Positions 8,755-15,328 of a DNA stretch of 41,273 bases are shown piece after piece. Where the stretch lies: positions 1 to 41,273 of the forward strand of contig JAKEEX010000165.1 in NCBI GenBank assembly GCA_022616315.1, in the 5' to 3' direction. A model generated the notes under the pieces. It did not search any database, was not told the origin of the DNA, and saw nothing but the letters and a program-made list of their open reading frames with translations. The translations under genes and the position numbers were made by a program. This DNA comes from Myxococcaceae bacterium. GTDB lineage: Bacteria; Myxococcota; Myxococcia; Myxococcales; Myxococcaceae. Position 1 is the first letter of the stretch. Every line of letters starts with the position of its first letter.

Positions 8755-10314
8755 TCAGTCCTCCTCGCCCCCGCCCGGCGCCGGCGGACACCCGCTCTTC
8801 AGCGTGTACTGGTAGTAGCCGATCTCGTCGCGCCAGAACTCGCCCTGGAACAGCCAGTAGTTCCAGTTCTCCGCGGGCACCTTGGGCCGGTGGATGGTCT
8901 TGTTGGCAAGGAACGCCTGCAGGTCCACGCCCGCCTCGACGATCTCCTTCTCCGCGTTCGCGGTCTCGAAGCGGATGATCTTGGCCTGGTCGTGGAAGGT
9001 CTTGATGTTGCGGTAGGCCTCGAGGAGCCGCTCTCGCGCCAGCGTCCCGGCCACCTTCACCAGGACCTCCCGGTTCTGGTCCAGGTCACCCTGGAGGGTC
9101 TCCGCCATCCGGCCACCGCGCCACGCCTGGTTGCCCGCGATGAGCGCCTTCTCGCGGTCAATCTGCGCGAAGTTCGAGGCGAGGTCGCGCAGGCGCTCGT
9201 TGGCGCGCACCCACAGGGAAACGGGCCTCGGCAGGCGCCCCTCGTCCCGCGTGATGGCCTCGTAATAGAAGGAGGGCTCCCGCGGGTCTCCCGTCACCAG
9301 CGGCTCGAGCGCCTGGCGCATGGGGAGGTAGATCTTCTCGTAGTCATCCAGTGAGCGCTTGGCCTCGTCGTACAGGCAGGTGAAGTAATAAACCGTGGCG
9401 GTGAGCACGCGGGACTCGGGCTGGAACGCCCCAGCGAACTGCGGCGAGTAGAGCGCCTGCAGCGTGCCGAGCGCGCCGCCGTAGTCTTCGTTCTGGAAGC
9501 GCGCGAAGCCATTCTCGAAGAGCGCCACGTCCCAGTAGCGGCTGAAGCGAGGGATGCGCTCGTACGCGTCCACGGCCTTCTGGAACTCGCCGGTGCCGTA
9601 GTACAGGCGCCCCATGCCGAGCAGCGCGAGCTCCTGGGCGTTCCTCAGGTTCGCCTGCTTCAGGTCCTTGAGCGCGACCACCTCCTCGAACGCCGAGGCC
9701 GCGGCGCGGTTGAGCTCGCGGGCGGTGTCCGGGTTCTCGCGGCCCGGATAGCGCGGATCCGCGAGCACGACGCCGAGCAGGTAGCGCGCCTGCGCGTGGA
9801 CCGCGCTCTCCTTTGGCACCGCCTCGAGGAACGTGCGGGCCTCCTCGAACTTCGCCCTGCGCCGCGCGATGTTCCCGATGAGGAAGTTGACGCGGTTCTG
9901 CACCTCCGCCGGCAGCTTCGCCCACTCCGCCTGGTCGTAGCTGTTGTTGATGAGGCTCGGGACGAGGTTCTGGTCGTCCAGGAGGGCCTGGACGTCCACC
10001 AGGCCCTCCACCGCCTTCAGATAGAAGGGGTGGCTCTTCCCCGCGTTGACGATGGACGCGTACTGGACCAGCGCCGTGGTGGGCAGCCCCGCCTTGAGGA
10101 AGGACTGCGCCAGGTAGTACTCGGATTTCTTCTGGGTCTCCGGGTCGCCCGTGGACTCGGACAGCTCGAAGAAGCGCTGCGCCGCGGCGCTGTGGTCGCC
10201 CGAGTTGAACGCGGAGAGCGCCTGGTTGAACTTGGCGAGCCCCTGACCCAGCGCGAGGCTCGCGGTGAGCAGGACGGCCGTTGCCGTGAGGGGAATCAGC
10301 TGGCGTCGGTTCAT
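8755..10314 (-). CDS. nfsC: NfsC/GltC-type exported TPR protein
   Basis: The protein has 519 residues and starts at ATG 10314. The N-terminus (NRRQLIPLTATAVLLTASLALGQ) is a Sec signal peptide. Residues about 30-350 contain TPR-like helix pairs (FNQALSAFNSGDHSAAAQRFFELSESTG; LALLGMGRLYYGTGEFQKAVDAYERIP). The rest is long helical segments such as RERLLEAYRNIKTFHDQAKIIRFETANAEKEIVEAG and ends with an aromatic segment NYWLFQGEFWRDEIGYYQYTLKSGCPP. The WLFxGExWxDEIGxY block is distinctive and probably a binding element. Position (third gene, between two barrels and the giant TPR protein) and type match nfsC/gltC of Myxococcus xanthus, described as periplasmic parts of the envelope-spanning complex. 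It lacks a lipobox, so it is predicted to be soluble periplasmic. Confidence 0.72.
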   Translation of the reverse strand: MNRRQLIPLTATAVLLTASLALGQGLAKFNQALSAFNSGDHSAAAQRFFELSESTGDPETQKKSEYYLAQSFLKAGLPTTALVQYASIVNAGKSHPFYLKAVEGLVDVQALLDDQNLVPSLINNSYDQAEWAKLPAEVQNRVNFLIGNIARRRAKFEEARTFLEAVPKESAVHAQARYLLGVVLADPRYPGRENPDTARELNRAAASAFEEVVALKDLKQANLRNAQELALLGMGRLYYGTGEFQKAVDAYERIPRFSRYWDVALFENGFARFQNEDYGGALGTLQALYSPQFAGAFQPESRVLTATVYYFTCLYDEAKRSLDDYEKIYLPMRQALEPLVTGDPREPSFYYEAITRDEGRLPRPVSLWVRANERLRDLASNFAQIDREKALIAGNQAWRGGRMAETLQGDLDQNREVLVKVAGTLARERLLEAYRNIKTFHDQAKIIRFETANAEKEIVEAGVDLQAFLANKTIHRPKVPAENWNYWLFQGEFWRDEIGYYQYTLKSGCPPAPGGGEED

Positions 10315-10345
10315 GGTCCGGACCTTCGGCCGCGAGAGGCGGGCT

Positions 10346-11443
10346 TCAGAAGAGGTAGGACAGGCCGGTGTAGAAGCTGACGAGGTTGAGGACGTCGGAG
10401 CTCGGTTCGGCGATGAGCTCGCGCGCGATGGCGAGGTCCGAGCTCCGCGGATTGCCGTCGAGGTCCTGGAAGGACTTGGCGTTGCAACCCGGCCCCCAGG
10501 TACCGCCCGCATTGTTGGCGTTGGTGATGATGGCCTCGATGTCGTCGCGGGTGCAGCCGTTCACGCGGTCCACCCGCGCCGTGTAGACGAAGTCGCGCAC
10601 CTCCAGGCGCACGGCGAGGCGGTCTCCCATCTGCACCCGGAAGCCGCCTCCCACCGAGCCCGTGAAGCGCACCCCTGTCTGCCCGAACGTGGCCTCGGTC
10701 TCGATTCCCTCCTGGTTCCTGCTGTAGGGCACCAGCTGGTGGCGGGTGCTGCCAAATCCCGCTCCGGCGTTGAGGACGAGGCTGAACTGCAGCAACGCGT
10801 CCTCGTTGAACGCGAACTTGCCGTAGAGCGGCGTCACCTCGAAGCCAGCGTTGATGCCCCACTCGAGCAGGAGGGAGCTCGCCGTCTGCGCCGTCTGCTG
10901 CGTCTTCTTGACGAGCTCCTCGTTGAACCCCGACTCCGCGCTGGTCCAGTGCCACTGCGGTGTGAGCTGCAGGCCGAAGTTCTCCTGCAGGTGGTAGGTG
11001 TAGGCGAGCGCCGATCCGAAGTGCTGGGTGAACTTTCCGTTCAACTGCGCGACGAAGGGATAGAGCGTGAACTCGTGCCGTCCGACGTCCGCGAACGCCT
11101 TGCGCTCCACCACGTGGACCGCGACGTCCGGATTGAAGAGAGGTGCGCCGGACACGAGCTCGCCACGGGGGCGCGCTTTGATGGACGGAGCGTCCGCCTG
11201 CGGCGCCAGTGTCGGCGCCTGGCCTGGTGGAGGAAGCGCGGTCTGCTGGATGGGCGCCCCTTCGGCCTCGCCGGTGTCGCGAGCGGCCGGGCTCTCCGCA
11301 TCTTCGTCCTCCTCTTCGTCGGCGGAAGGCGTGGGGGTGGCCTGGGCGACGACGGCTGTGCGGAGGTCCTCCAGGGCGGGAGTGAGCGGTGTCGCGCGGG
11401 CGAGTGGCGCGAGCAGGAGGGCAGCGGTCAGGAGCGAGCGCAT
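10346..11443 (-). CDS. nfsB: NfsB/GltB-type outer-membrane beta-barrel protein
   Basis: The protein has 365 residues and starts at ATG 11443 with GAGG eight bases upstream, nine bases after the nfsA stop. A signal peptide (RSLLTAALLLAPLARAT) precedes a disordered acidic and Pro-rich segment of about 60 residues (DEEEDEDAESPAARD ... LPPPGQAP). From about residue 100 the chain alternates beta strands of an outer-membrane barrel (HEFTLYPFVAQLNGKFTQHFGSALAYTYHL; FQFSL-type strands; VRFTGSVGGGFRVQMGDRLAVRLEVRDFVYTARV). It ends in ...FYTGLSYLF, with terminal Phe. The pattern GGGFRVxxGxxLAVRLEVRDFVY is shared with NfsA (GFRFFTHRGGALRVEVRDWVF), showing the two barrels are paralogues. A disulfide-capable loop (CTRDDIEAIITNANNAGGTWGPGC) is present. 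Expected role: surface contact of the Nfs machine. Confidence 0.75.
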   Translation of the reverse strand: MRSLLTAALLLAPLARATPLTPALEDLRTAVVAQATPTPSADEEEDEDAESPAARDTGEAEGAPIQQTALPPPGQAPTLAPQADAPSIKARPRGELVSGAPLFNPDVAVHVVERKAFADVGRHEFTLYPFVAQLNGKFTQHFGSALAYTYHLQENFGLQLTPQWHWTSAESGFNEELVKKTQQTAQTASSLLLEWGINAGFEVTPLYGKFAFNEDALLQFSLVLNAGAGFGSTRHQLVPYSRNQEGIETEATFGQTGVRFTGSVGGGFRVQMGDRLAVRLEVRDFVYTARVDRVNGCTRDDIEAIITNANNAGGTWGPGCNAKSFQDLDGNPRSSDLAIARELIAEPSSDVLNLVSFYTGLSYLF

Positions 11444-11452
11444 GGGTCCGCC

Positions 11453-12268
11453 TCAGAAGAAGAAGGTGTAGCCGACGTCCGCCATGACCAGATGCGTGAG
11501 CCCGGGTGCGCGCGCCGGGGTGCCACTGACCAGGCCGCTCTCCACGTCGACCCGGTTGATGAGCTCGAGGTAGCTATCGGGGAACACCCAATCCCGGACC
11601 TCCACGCGGAGCGCGCCGCCTCTGTGCGTGAAGAACCTGAAGCCCACCGCCCCGGAGCCGAGAGGTCCGGTCCTGCGGTCCGTGCGAAAGTCGATGCACT
11701 TGCGCGCGCCGGAGGACGTGTCCACCTGGTGGCAGAAGACGATGGACTCGCGCGTGAAGGTGCCCACGCCCGGTCCGGCCCACAGGTAGGCCTGGAAGTG
11801 CACGGGGACGTCACCGAGGACGTTCACCTTTCCGTAGAGCGGCATCCAGCGCACGCCCACGGCGAGGTTGCCGTTGAGCTGCCAGAGGTCCTTCAGGTCA
11901 TCGACCACGACGAACTTCGGCCGGTCACCTCCAGGGTCGTTCCTGACCATCTCGTCCTGGAGATCGCGCGCGAGCCCCGTGAGCCCCGAGAGCGCCCACC
12001 CACCCCGCGCCTCCACGGCGAGCGTCTCCGTGAAGTTCAGGGCCACGCCGAGGTTGAGGTTGTAGTGGTTGGTCAGGCGCGTCAGGATGGTGAGGCCCAG
12101 GACCGGGGAGACCTCGAGCTTCCCCGCCATGGTGTAGAGGCGGTTTCTCACCACCACCTTCTCGACCAGCTCCTCCCCCTCCTGCGCGAGCGCGGCGGGC
12201 GCGGCCAGGAGCGAGAGAACGAGGGGAACGGTGCAGAGGGAACGGGCCATACGCGAGCGCGACCTCAT
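11453..12268 (-). CDS. nfsA: NfsA/GltA-type outer-membrane beta-barrel protein
   Basis: This is the first gene of the nfs operon. With start ATG 12268 it has 271 residues; ATG 12250 (MARSLCTV) is an equally reasonable start, and neither has a strong ribosome-binding site. The signal peptide is SLCTVPLVLSLLAAPAALAQ. The mature part is a beta-barrel with the segments VVVRNRLYTMAGKLEVSPVLGLTI, YNLNLGVALNFTETLAVEARGGWAL, VGVRWMPLYGKVNVLG and GGALRVEVRDWVFPD, ending ...LVMADVGYTFFF. Its EVRDWVF motif and terminal aromatic triplet match NfsB. In Myxococcus xanthus NfsA and NfsB are outer-membrane barrels of the Nfs complex that acts on spore-coat polysaccharide. A sigma-54-type promoter lies 71-85 bases before the 12268 ATG. 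Confidence 0.73.
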   Translation of the reverse strand: MRSRSRMARSLCTVPLVLSLLAAPAALAQEGEELVEKVVVRNRLYTMAGKLEVSPVLGLTILTRLTNHYNLNLGVALNFTETLAVEARGGWALSGLTGLARDLQDEMVRNDPGGDRPKFVVVDDLKDLWQLNGNLAVGVRWMPLYGKVNVLGDVPVHFQAYLWAGPGVGTFTRESIVFCHQVDTSSGARKCIDFRTDRRTGPLGSGAVGFRFFTHRGGALRVEVRDWVFPDSYLELINRVDVESGLVSGTPARAPGLTHLVMADVGYTFFF

Positions 12269-12563
12269 GCGAAGGGACCAGGAACCGGGCTGTTGCTGCT
12301 GCCCGGGTTGCAGCGGGGGAGCTGGATCCGGGCCGGGGGCAAGTCTGGTGCCACACCCGGAGGAAGCAGCACGCTCCCCCTCGCATGGCGCGGCCAATCT
12401 GTTTCGGTGCGGGGCAACGGAGAAGGCCCCGCGCACCTCAGTGTGTGGAAGGGGGCAATTGGAGGCGCGCGGGCGTCACTGGAGGACACGCCGCCCTGGC
12501 CGTGCGCGGCCCAGCGAACGCCTCGAATGCGTGACGCGCCCGCCAGTCCCCTAACGGTGCCGT
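12269..12563. other. nfsA upstream regulatory region
   Basis: About 295 bases between the rplC terminator and nfsA contain no convincing gene. The one clear signal is a -24/-12 element on the minus strand at 12339-12353. The region upstream of that element (12354-12563) is where enhancer-binding-protein sites would be expected. I see no perfect long inverted repeat there by eye. Confidence 0.5.
12339..12353 (-). promoter_or_regulatory. Sigma-54 (-24/-12) promoter of the nfs operon
   Basis: The minus strand reads TGGCACCAGACTTGC, with GG and GC separated by exactly ten bases. It matches the sigma-54 consensus TGGCAC-N5-TTGC at all ten fixed positions. It points toward nfsA and predicts a transcript start near 12328 and a leader of about 60 nt. 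Sigma-54 promoters need an enhancer-binding protein, a very large family in myxobacteria that controls development. The motif is seen directly; activity is inferred. Confidence 0.72.
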
Positions 12564-12634
12564 AAAAAAGAAAGCGGGCGGAGCTGCCGGGGCAGTCCCT
12601 CTCGGGGGACGCACCACCGACCACTCCGCCCGCT
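12564..12634 (-). terminator. Intrinsic terminator of rplC
   Basis: A perfect 11-bp inverted repeat (12573-12583 and 12624-12634) is followed on the minus strand by a T-rich tract (TTTCTTTTTT, down to 12564). The roughly 40-base loop contains a second small stem (CTGC/GCAG). It starts 60 bases after the rplC stop and insulates nfsA from rplC read-through. T-tracts are rare in this GC-rich window, so the call is firm. Confidence 0.88.
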
Positions 12635-12693
12635 CCTGCGCGTCCCCTCCGGCCCTGGAGCCGCAGAGACGCGAGCGATTCGAATCTCGGGGA

Positions 12694-13374
12694 CTACTTC
12701 TTCCCGGCCTTCGCCGCCTTGTGCTGCTCGCGCATGGCCACCTTGATGGAGGGCCGCACGTAGACGATGCCCTGGTTGTGGCCGGCGACGCCGCCCTTCA
12801 CCAGCAGCAGGCCCTTCTCCACGTCCACGTCCACGACGGTGAGGTTCTGCGTGGTGACCTTCTCCACGCCGTAGTGGCCCGGCATCTTCTTGTTCGGGTA
12901 CACGCGGCCCGGCGTCTTGCGCTGACCGATGGCGCCCGGGTGACGCTGGTACTCGTGCGTGCCGTGCGTCTTCGTCTGCGAGCCCTTGAAGTTCCAGCGC
13001 TTCATCACGCCCGTGAAGCCGCGGCCCTTGGTGATGCCCGTCACGTCCACCAGCTGGCCCTTGGCGAACATGTCCGCCTTCACCGCTTCGCCCACCGTGA
13101 ACGCCTCCGCGTCGGCGGCGGACACGCGGAACTCCTTGACGTGGCGGCGCAGCGGCGCGCCCTGCTTCTTGAAGTGGCCGAGCTCCGCCTTCGTGAGCGC
13201 CTTCTCCTTCGCCACACCGAAGCCGAGCGCCACGGCGGAGTACTGGTCCTTCTCCTCCGTCCGCTTGCCCACCACCACGCAGGTGTTCACGTCGATGACG
13301 GTCACCGGCACGAGGTTGCCCTCGTCGTTGAACACCTGCGTCATCCCGACCTTCTTGCCAATCAGACCCTTCAC
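12694..13374 (-). CDS. rplC: 50S ribosomal protein L3, stand-alone gene
   Basis: The protein has 226 residues with the complete L3 fold: KGLIGKKVGMTQVFNDEGN at the N-terminus, DVTGITKGRGFTGVMKRWNFKG, THGTHEYQRHPGAIGQRKTPGRVYPNKKMPGHYG, and LLLVKGGVAGHNQGIVYVRPSI. L3 binds 23S rRNA near the peptidyl-transferase centre and starts 50S assembly. The start chosen is GTG 13374, which gives the family-typical VKGLIGKK N-terminus and has GAGG six bases upstream. An in-frame ATG at 13422 would add 16 residues that look like leader RNA rather than protein. Oddly, none of the S10-operon neighbours (rpsJ, rplD, rplW, rplB) is adjacent; the gene has its own terminator and lies between a ferritin-like gene and nfs. 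It may be a second copy or a relocated single copy. Confidence 0.95.
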   Translation of the reverse strand: MKGLIGKKVGMTQVFNDEGNLVPVTVIDVNTCVVVGKRTEEKDQYSAVALGFGVAKEKALTKAELGHFKKQGAPLRRHVKEFRVSAADAEAFTVGEAVKADMFAKGQLVDVTGITKGRGFTGVMKRWNFKGSQTKTHGTHEYQRHPGAIGQRKTPGRVYPNKKMPGHYGVEKVTTQNLTVVDVDVEKGLLLVKGGVAGHNQGIVYVRPSIKVAMREQHKAAKAGKK

Positions 13375-13394
13375 GTCGTCCTCGCTGCGCTGGC

Positions 13395-13462
13395 CCGCTC
13401 CATGGGAGCGGTCCGGCGCCATCTACCCTTTGGGAATTCCGCCACCTGCCCGTCTGGGCAGG
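13395..13462 (-). promoter_or_regulatory. Structured leader of rplC
   Basis: Two short perfect hairpins lie before the L3 start: 13395-13401/13405-13411 (7-bp stem, 3-base loop), ending 20 bases upstream of the GTG, and 13447-13452/13457-13462 (6-bp stem, 4-base loop). Ribosomal-protein leaders are often autoregulatory RNA elements. No known L3-binding motif can be assigned by eye, so the role is only suggested. Confidence 0.4.
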
Positions 13463-13542
13463 GTGCGGCCGCAGTGCACCCACAGGGTCCGGGGTGATGC
13501 GTGGGCGCCCCTCTAGCACTCCTCGGGGGGGAAGGACAGGGT

Positions 13543-14019
13543 TCAGCTCTCGGCGTGGGTGGCCCAGCCGTCGGGGGAGGCCTCGGGGGCCCGCTCGGCC
13601 ATGCCCCGCGCGAGGTGGGTGAGCTCGTTGGCCCGGTCCAGCTCCTCGGTGCGGTTCAGCTCGCACACCCAGGCGCTCGACAGGTCTGCGTGCTGGCGGG
13701 CGAGCTGGGCGAGGGCCTCGTACCGTTGCGCCGAGACGCGGGCGAAGTGTGCCTCGCGCAGGAGGAGGAGGCCCACCTGCTCGGCCTCGACGGGGTCCAC
13801 CTCGCGGGGCACTGGCAAGGGCCCCCGCCCCAGGGCGGAGAGGCGGGCCAGCAGGCGCGAGGCGTGGGCGCGGCAGAAGGCGGCGAGCACACGGAGCTTG
13901 GCCCGGGCACGGGCGTCCTGGTGACGCTCGGCCAGCGCATCGAGCAGGCGCGCCGACACCACCTCGGACTCCCAGGCGGCCGCAAGCGCGGCGCCCAGTC
14001 GGGTGTGTCTGCTCCCCAT
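13543..14019 (-). CDS. Hypothetical helical protein, ferritin-like
   Basis: The predicted protein has 158 residues. The start ATG 14019 was chosen because GGAGG lies seven bases upstream; longer upstream frames add low-complexity Pro/Gly sequence. It is almost wholly alpha-helical, with two long helical hairpins: AALAAAWESEVVSARLLDALAERHQDARARAKLRVLAAFCRAHASRLLARL and PVEAEQVGLLLLREAHFARVSAQRYEALAQLARQHADLSSAWVCELNRTEELDRANELTHLARGM. The two-plus-two helix layout and the E...H spacing in each half resemble ferritin-like/rubrerythrin folds, but a full set of di-iron ligands (ExxH in both halves) is not evident. It could be a metal-free relative. It lies 168 bases upstream of rplC in the same direction. 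No signal peptide. Function unknown. Confidence 0.7.
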   Translation of the reverse strand: MGSRHTRLGAALAAAWESEVVSARLLDALAERHQDARARAKLRVLAAFCRAHASRLLARLSALGRGPLPVPREVDPVEAEQVGLLLLREAHFARVSAQRYEALAQLARQHADLSSAWVCELNRTEELDRANELTHLARGMAERAPEASPDGWATHAES

Positions 14020-14277
14020 CCCGCCACCTCCATTCTTCCGCTCTGGATCGGGAACGCAACCGTCCCCTTCCGGCAACCTAGGGACGGGGGGTGGGCGATT
14101 CAACCGGCCACTCGCTTCACCATCCAGCCGGTGTGCACGAGGAGCATCCGCCCAAGGATGGCGCGCACCGTCCCGCGGGCGGGGCTCTGTCGCCGCGAGA
14201 GCACGCGCACCCCCGGAGGAGCCGACTCAGCCTTTGGAGCCACCCTGCGCGGCCGTGGTGCTCCGGACTTCGCGCGC

Positions 14278-14838
14278 CTACTCGCGCAGGAGGGACACGC
14301 GAACCGCGTGCGTGGGCCAGCCGTGACGCACGCCGCACTCCGGGCAGTGGAGCGGTCCGTCCCAGTCCGGTTGGACCTTCACGTCCAGGTCGCAGCACAC
14401 GAGGTGGACGGAGCGGAGGTCCTCCGGCTCCGTGCCGAGCGAGAACGGCAGCGGCTCGGGCGTCACCGGAAGGAAGGTGGGACGCGCGGTGGGGTCCAGC
14501 GTGTAGCCGGCCTGGAGCATCTGCGCGTGCTGCACGTGGTCCTCGAGTCCGCGCGCCAGCTTCGCGATGTGCGCGCGCTGGCCCGCCGTGAGCCAGGCCT
14601 CGGCCGCACCCGCGGTGCCGCAATAGGGGCAGCGCGAGTGCTCCACCGCGTCCGGGACGTCCGCGTCCTGGTGCTTCAGTTGCTTCGCGAGGAAGCGCTG
14701 CACCGCGAGCCCATCCTGTGCGCCCGGACGCGTCTTGAAGTGCCGGCGACACGCACCACACCTGCGCCGCACGAAGCCGGACCGGTCGCGCGGGAGCGCC
14801 ACCACACGCAGGCCGTCCGCGGAGAGGCCCACCTTCAT
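14278..14838 (-). CDS. Zinc-ribbon protein of unknown function
   Basis: The protein has 186 residues and starts at ATG 14838. Cysteine pairs occur at residues 27/30 (CGAC), 70/73 (CPYC) and 165/168 (CPEC), with adjacent cysteines at 148-149. This gives two probable zinc ribbons: CxxC 27/30 with 70/73, and CC 148-149 with 165/168. Between them is a helical segment (AEAWLTAGQRAHIAKLARGLEDHVQHAQMLQAGY). The N-terminal part (KVGLSADGLRVVALPRDRSGFVRRRCGACRRHFKTRPG) looks like a nucleic-acid-associated ribbon. No enzyme motif is seen. It begins 13 bases after the stop of the small membrane peptide and is probably co-transcribed with it. I do not recognise a named family. Confidence 0.75.
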   Translation of the reverse strand: MKVGLSADGLRVVALPRDRSGFVRRRCGACRRHFKTRPGAQDGLAVQRFLAKQLKHQDADVPDAVEHSRCPYCGTAGAAEAWLTAGQRAHIAKLARGLEDHVQHAQMLQAGYTLDPTARPTFLPVTPEPLPFSLGTEPEDLRSVHLVCCDLDVKVQPDWDGPLHCPECGVRHGWPTHAVRVSLLRE

Positions 14839-14851
14839 CGCGCCACACCCT

Positions 14852-15016
14852 TCATCGCGCCCCAGCTCCGCGCCCGCGTGCTCCCGCCGCGGCTGCGAGC
14901 ACCGCGCAGACGAGGGCGAAGACGAAGAAGAGGTGAAGCCAGAGGCCCAGGGACGCCCCGCTCACCATCCCCAGGACCCACAGTCCTAGGAGAATGACCG
15001 CCATCGTCCACAACAT
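14852..15016 (-). CDS. Lmo0937-family small membrane protein (54 aa)
   Basis: This short gene begins MLWTMAVILLGLWVLGMVSG, continues with a second hydrophobic stretch (ASLGLWLHLFFVFALVCAVLAAAAG), and has a short Arg-rich tail (ARGRGAGAR). The start ATG 15016 has GGAG seven bases upstream. The MLWTxAVILLxLWxLG opening followed by a second helix is characteristic of the Lmo0937/DUF5670 family of two-helix inner-membrane peptides found across bacteria, whose role is unknown. The basic tail should face the cytoplasm. It lies 13 bases upstream of the zinc-ribbon gene and is divergent from the lytic transglycosylase. Confidence 0.8.
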   Translation of the reverse strand: MLWTMAVILLGLWVLGMVSGASLGLWLHLFFVFALVCAVLAAAAGARGRGAGAR

Positions 15017-15328
15017 CCGTCCGCTCCAGGTCGCTGCACGGAAGGCGCGTGCACCGGGTGCGCAGCGTGGCCGAAGCTAGGAACGCCCACCCGGCGTGAC
15101 AACGACGCCGGTTGGGCCCCGCGGGGGGGGCGAGCAGGGGCCGCATCGTGGGCGTCCTTTTTCCGGGACCCGGCGCACGCGAGCGGTCGTTTTTTCAGGG
15201 TCGTCCGGCAGGTGCTGCTCGCCAGGTGCCGGAAAGCCTTGGATCCGGCGCCCTGGCACGGCGGCTGCTCGCAGGGCGCGTCTCTTGGACGCCTGGATGG
15301 GGTGGACCGGAGTCTGCAGGAGGTCGCA
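15017..15328. other. Divergent intergenic region
   Basis: The 312 bases between the divergent Lmo0937-type gene and the lytic transglycosylase hold no convincing gene. They contain a T-rich patch on the plus strand (15190-15195), a G-run (15121-15130) and a sigma-54-like element at 15254-15268 directed at the transglycosylase. Overlapping open frames here have no initiation signals or recognisable protein content. Confidence 0.5.
15254..15268 (+). promoter_or_regulatory. Possible sigma-54 promoter for the lytic transglycosylase
   Basis: CTGGCACG (15253-15260) gives a perfect -24 element. The spacing GG-N10-GC to CTGC at 15265-15268 is right, with one mismatch from TTGC. The predicted start near 15280 leaves a leader of about 50 nt. 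It is weaker than the nfs and sigma-factor promoters. Confidence 0.4.

Noticed and set aside
6575-8815. 746-codon open frame antisense to nfsD
   Set aside because: It is a mirror frame produced by strong G/C third-position bias of nfsD; its translation is dominated by Leu, Val, Arg and Glu without domains, signal peptide or start signal.
10265-12565. 766-codon plus-strand frame over nfsA and nfsB
   Set aside because: It is antisense to two exported barrels with clear signal peptides; no protein features of its own.
13374-13445. tRNA-like appearance (GGTGGCGGAATT on the minus strand) upstream of L3
   Set aside because: It resembles the D-arm of a Leu tRNA, but acceptor, anticodon and T-arm pairings are missing; it is better read as the rplC leader.
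14020-14277. Possible gene between ferritin-like and zinc-ribbon genes
   Set aside because: Only short frames with no ribosome-binding site are present; one ends LLVHTGWMVKRVAG but cannot be supported.
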